15,581 nucleotides of DNA from an uncultured Ruminococcus sp. (GTDB lineage: Bacteria; Bacillota; Clostridia; Oscillospirales; Ruminococcaceae). Position 1 is the stretch's first letter, and every line of letters starts with the position of its first letter. The stretch spans positions 1 through 15,581 of the forward strand of contig CALDFS010000113.1 in assembly GCA_937942105.1 (NCBI GenBank), written 5' to 3'. Position numbers and translations under genes: made by a program. The notes under the pieces were generated by a model. The model made no database searches. It saw only the letters and a list, made by a program, of their open reading frames with translations, and was not told the origin of the DNA. Positions 14,400-15,581 of the stretch are shown here, piece after piece.

Positions 14400-15020
14400 A
14401 TGAAGAAAATTGCAAAAGCAGCACTTGCTGTTATGCTCGTACTTGCCATGACTGTCACCGCTTTCGCTGCTTCTGTCAGCAGACCTGAAAGCACTTTAGG
14501 CGTTCAGAAGGCAGTTGTTACTGATGCAAACGGCAACACTGTTGCTCTCAGCCCCCTTGACATCACTATCAAGGATGCTGACTCGACAAGCAAGGACGAA
14601 CTTAAGAATGCTGCAAGCGACCTTACAGCTCTCGCTTCCGACTTGGCTGATGAGCTTCCTGCCGGCGTTACCGCTGAAGATCTCACAGTTAAGGAAGTAT
14701 TTGATGTAAATCTTAGCGCAACTGCTAAGAAGCTCATCGAAAACGGCGGTTCTGTAAGAATCAACTTCACCGTTCCCGGCGTTAAGAAGGGCGATTTCGT
14801 TGTTGCACTTCACAAGGACGAGGTTGACGGTTGGGAAGCACTTCCTGCAAGCGCTGTTGGACTTAACAACGTTGCTGTTACCATGGAAAGCTTCTCCCCT
14901 GTTGCTATCTTAACCCTTAAGGGTGTACAGGTCAACGGAAACGTAACTTCTCCTTCTACCGGTATGGAAGTTGCTGATGTTGCTTACGGTGTAGTTGCAG
15001 CTTGCGTTGCTGCTCTGTAA
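14400..15020 (+). CDS. Small secreted surface protein, probable sortase substrate
   Basis: A 206-aa secreted protein. I place the start at 14400, since the in-frame ATG at 14385 is part of the ribosome binding site region (GGAGGG). The signal peptide has a hydrophobic core and a likely cut after AFA or AAS (about 23-25). The mature part has a helical segment rich in Asp/Leu/Ala (about 63-90) and a beta-type domain (VRINFTVPGVKKGDFVVALHK..., about 119-138, then WEALPAS and MESFSPVAIL, 162-171). The C-terminus carries SPSTG (184-188) and a hydrophobic stretch to the last residue (VVAACVAAL) but no basic tail. Codons are dominated by gct, gtt, ctt and aac, unlike its neighbours, which suggests high expression (inference). 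It is probably anchored by the adjacent sortase. I do not know a named family for it. Confidence 0.8.
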   Translation: MKKIAKAALAVMLVLAMTVTAFAASVSRPESTLGVQKAVVTDANGNTVALSPLDITIKDADSTSKDELKNAASDLTALASDLADELPAGVTAEDLTVKEVFDVNLSATAKKLIENGGSVRINFTVPGVKKGDFVVALHKDEVDGWEALPASAVGLNNVAVTMESFSPVAILTLKGVQVNGNVTSPSTGMEVADVAYGVVAACVAAL

Positions 15021-15041
15021 GAGGCATAACCGAGTATAAAA

Positions 15042-15581
15042 ATGAAGCTTAAGTTAAGAAAAGCCCCTGTTAAGGTTATTCTTGTACTTATATGCGTCAT
15101 AGCTCTGTTGATTGTTATAGTGTCGTTGCTGCTTTCATGGGAGCAACGACACTATTATTTTGAAACGGATGATCAGGACTATACGCACTACGATGAGGAC
15201 AGCGGGCTTGATGAGGTTTACTACAACGGCGCATGGTATGCTCAGAAGCCGGATATTGAAACGATTCTGTGCATAGGCATTGATAAGAATGAGGGCGACG
15301 ATACCGTTGCTGATTTGGGCAACTACAACTCTCAGCAGTGCGACTTTTTGGTTGCCGTAGTACTTGATAACCGAAATAAATCATATACCGCTTTGCAGAT
15401 CAACCGCGATACCATGGCGGAAATACCGGTTATCGGCTTCGGCGGAGACGTTTTGAGCACGGAAACAGGTCAGATAGCCCTTGCACATACCTACGGCTCC
15501 GGCGGCAAGGATAGCTGCGAGAATACTGTTGAGGCGGTTTCAAATCTGCTTACAGGTGTTAAGATAGACCATTACATATCG
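15042..15581 (+). CDS. LytR-CpsA-Psr (LCP) family protein, 3' partial
   Basis: First 180 codons of a membrane-anchored LCP phosphotransferase, which attaches polysaccharides or teichoic acids to peptidoglycan. It runs off the right edge. A basic N-terminus (MKLKLRKAPVK) is followed by one membrane span (about 12-32). The LCP core begins with TILCIGIDKNEGDD (about 79-92); further family marks are CDFLVAVVLDN, the Arg-containing LQINRDTMAEIP (usually SIPRDT) and GVKIDHYIS at the cut edge. The ribosome binding site is weak: AAGAGG lies about 19 bases before the ATG. The gene starts 21 bases after the surface protein stop. A terminator-like hairpin lies inside codons 26-40. Confidence 0.87.
   Translation, partial: MKLKLRKAPVKVILVLICVIALLIVIVSLLLSWEQRHYYFETDDQDYTHYDEDSGLDEVYYNGAWYAQKPDIETILCIGIDKNEGDDTVADLGNYNSQQCDFLVAVVLDNRNKSYTALQINRDTMAEIPVIGFGGDVLSTETGQIALAHTYGSGGKDSCENTVEAVSNLLTGVKIDHYIS
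15117..15161 (+). terminator. Terminator-like hairpin within the LCP coding sequence
   Basis: ATAGTGTCGTTGCT (15117-15130) pairs perfectly over 14 bases with AGCAACGACACTAT (15142-15155) around an 11-base loop, followed by TATTTT. It has the form of an intrinsic terminator but sits in the LCP gene, about 100 bases after the surface protein stop. It may act as a partial terminator that lowers LCP expression. Termination activity is inference. Confidence 0.55.

Overview
The window looks like chromosomal DNA of a Gram-positive anaerobe of the class Clostridia, plausibly a gut member of the Oscillospirales/Ruminococcaceae. The grounds are lipoprotein signals, a class B-type sortase, a LytR-CpsA-Psr protein, a Firmicutes-type tyrosine kinase/phosphatase pair, strong AGGAGG-type ribosome binding sites, moderate GC, and a redox cassette that I know from clostridia. 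The genus is inference. I see no transposase, integrase, tRNA, rRNA or CRISPR array.

Layout. (1) 1-1347, plus strand: the end of a TlpA/ResA-like thioredoxin, a 49-aa membrane protein of the CD1871A CXXC type, and a polytopic 4Fe-4S protein. They overlap by ATGA and TAATG, so they form one redox-relay operon, closed by a bidirectional terminator. (2) 1398-3426, minus strand: a three-gene operon encoding a small MscS channel, a membrane-anchored GH25 lysozyme and a short pyrophosphatase-like protein, read from a TTGACA-N17-TATTAT promoter. (3) 3531-8902, plus strand: three paralogous solute-binding lipoproteins in tandem. Each has its own promoter and terminator, and no transporter permease or ATPase lies beside them. 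The middle copy is broken by a one-base frameshift. (4) 8922-9207, minus strand: a 43-aa predicted membrane protein gene in what would otherwise look like empty spacer. (5) 9248-11086: a polysaccharide flippase followed by a YdbC/PC4-like ssDNA-binding protein. (6) 11186 to the window end: a consensus promoter drives a Wzz-like modulator, a BY-kinase, a PHP-type phosphatase, a sortase, a short sortase-substrate-like surface protein and the first 180 codons of a LytR-CpsA-Psr protein.

How the parts fit. Regions 2 to 6 are largely about the cell envelope. The flippase, Wzz modulator, kinase, phosphatase and LCP protein are the classic parts for making, regulating and attaching a surface polysaccharide; the glycosyltransferases are not in view and may lie downstream. 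The sortase and a small, apparently highly expressed surface protein sit inside the same transcription unit, which suggests that protein anchoring and polysaccharide attachment are co-regulated.

Most notable: the sortase/substrate pair embedded in the polysaccharide regulatory operon, a substrate sorting signal without the usual basic tail, a terminator-like 14-bp perfect hairpin inside the LCP coding region, a Tyr-rich hexanucleotide repeat in the kinase tail, the triplicated orphan lipoproteins with one frameshifted copy, and the unlisted 43-aa gene. I did not find anything I can firmly call a new system.
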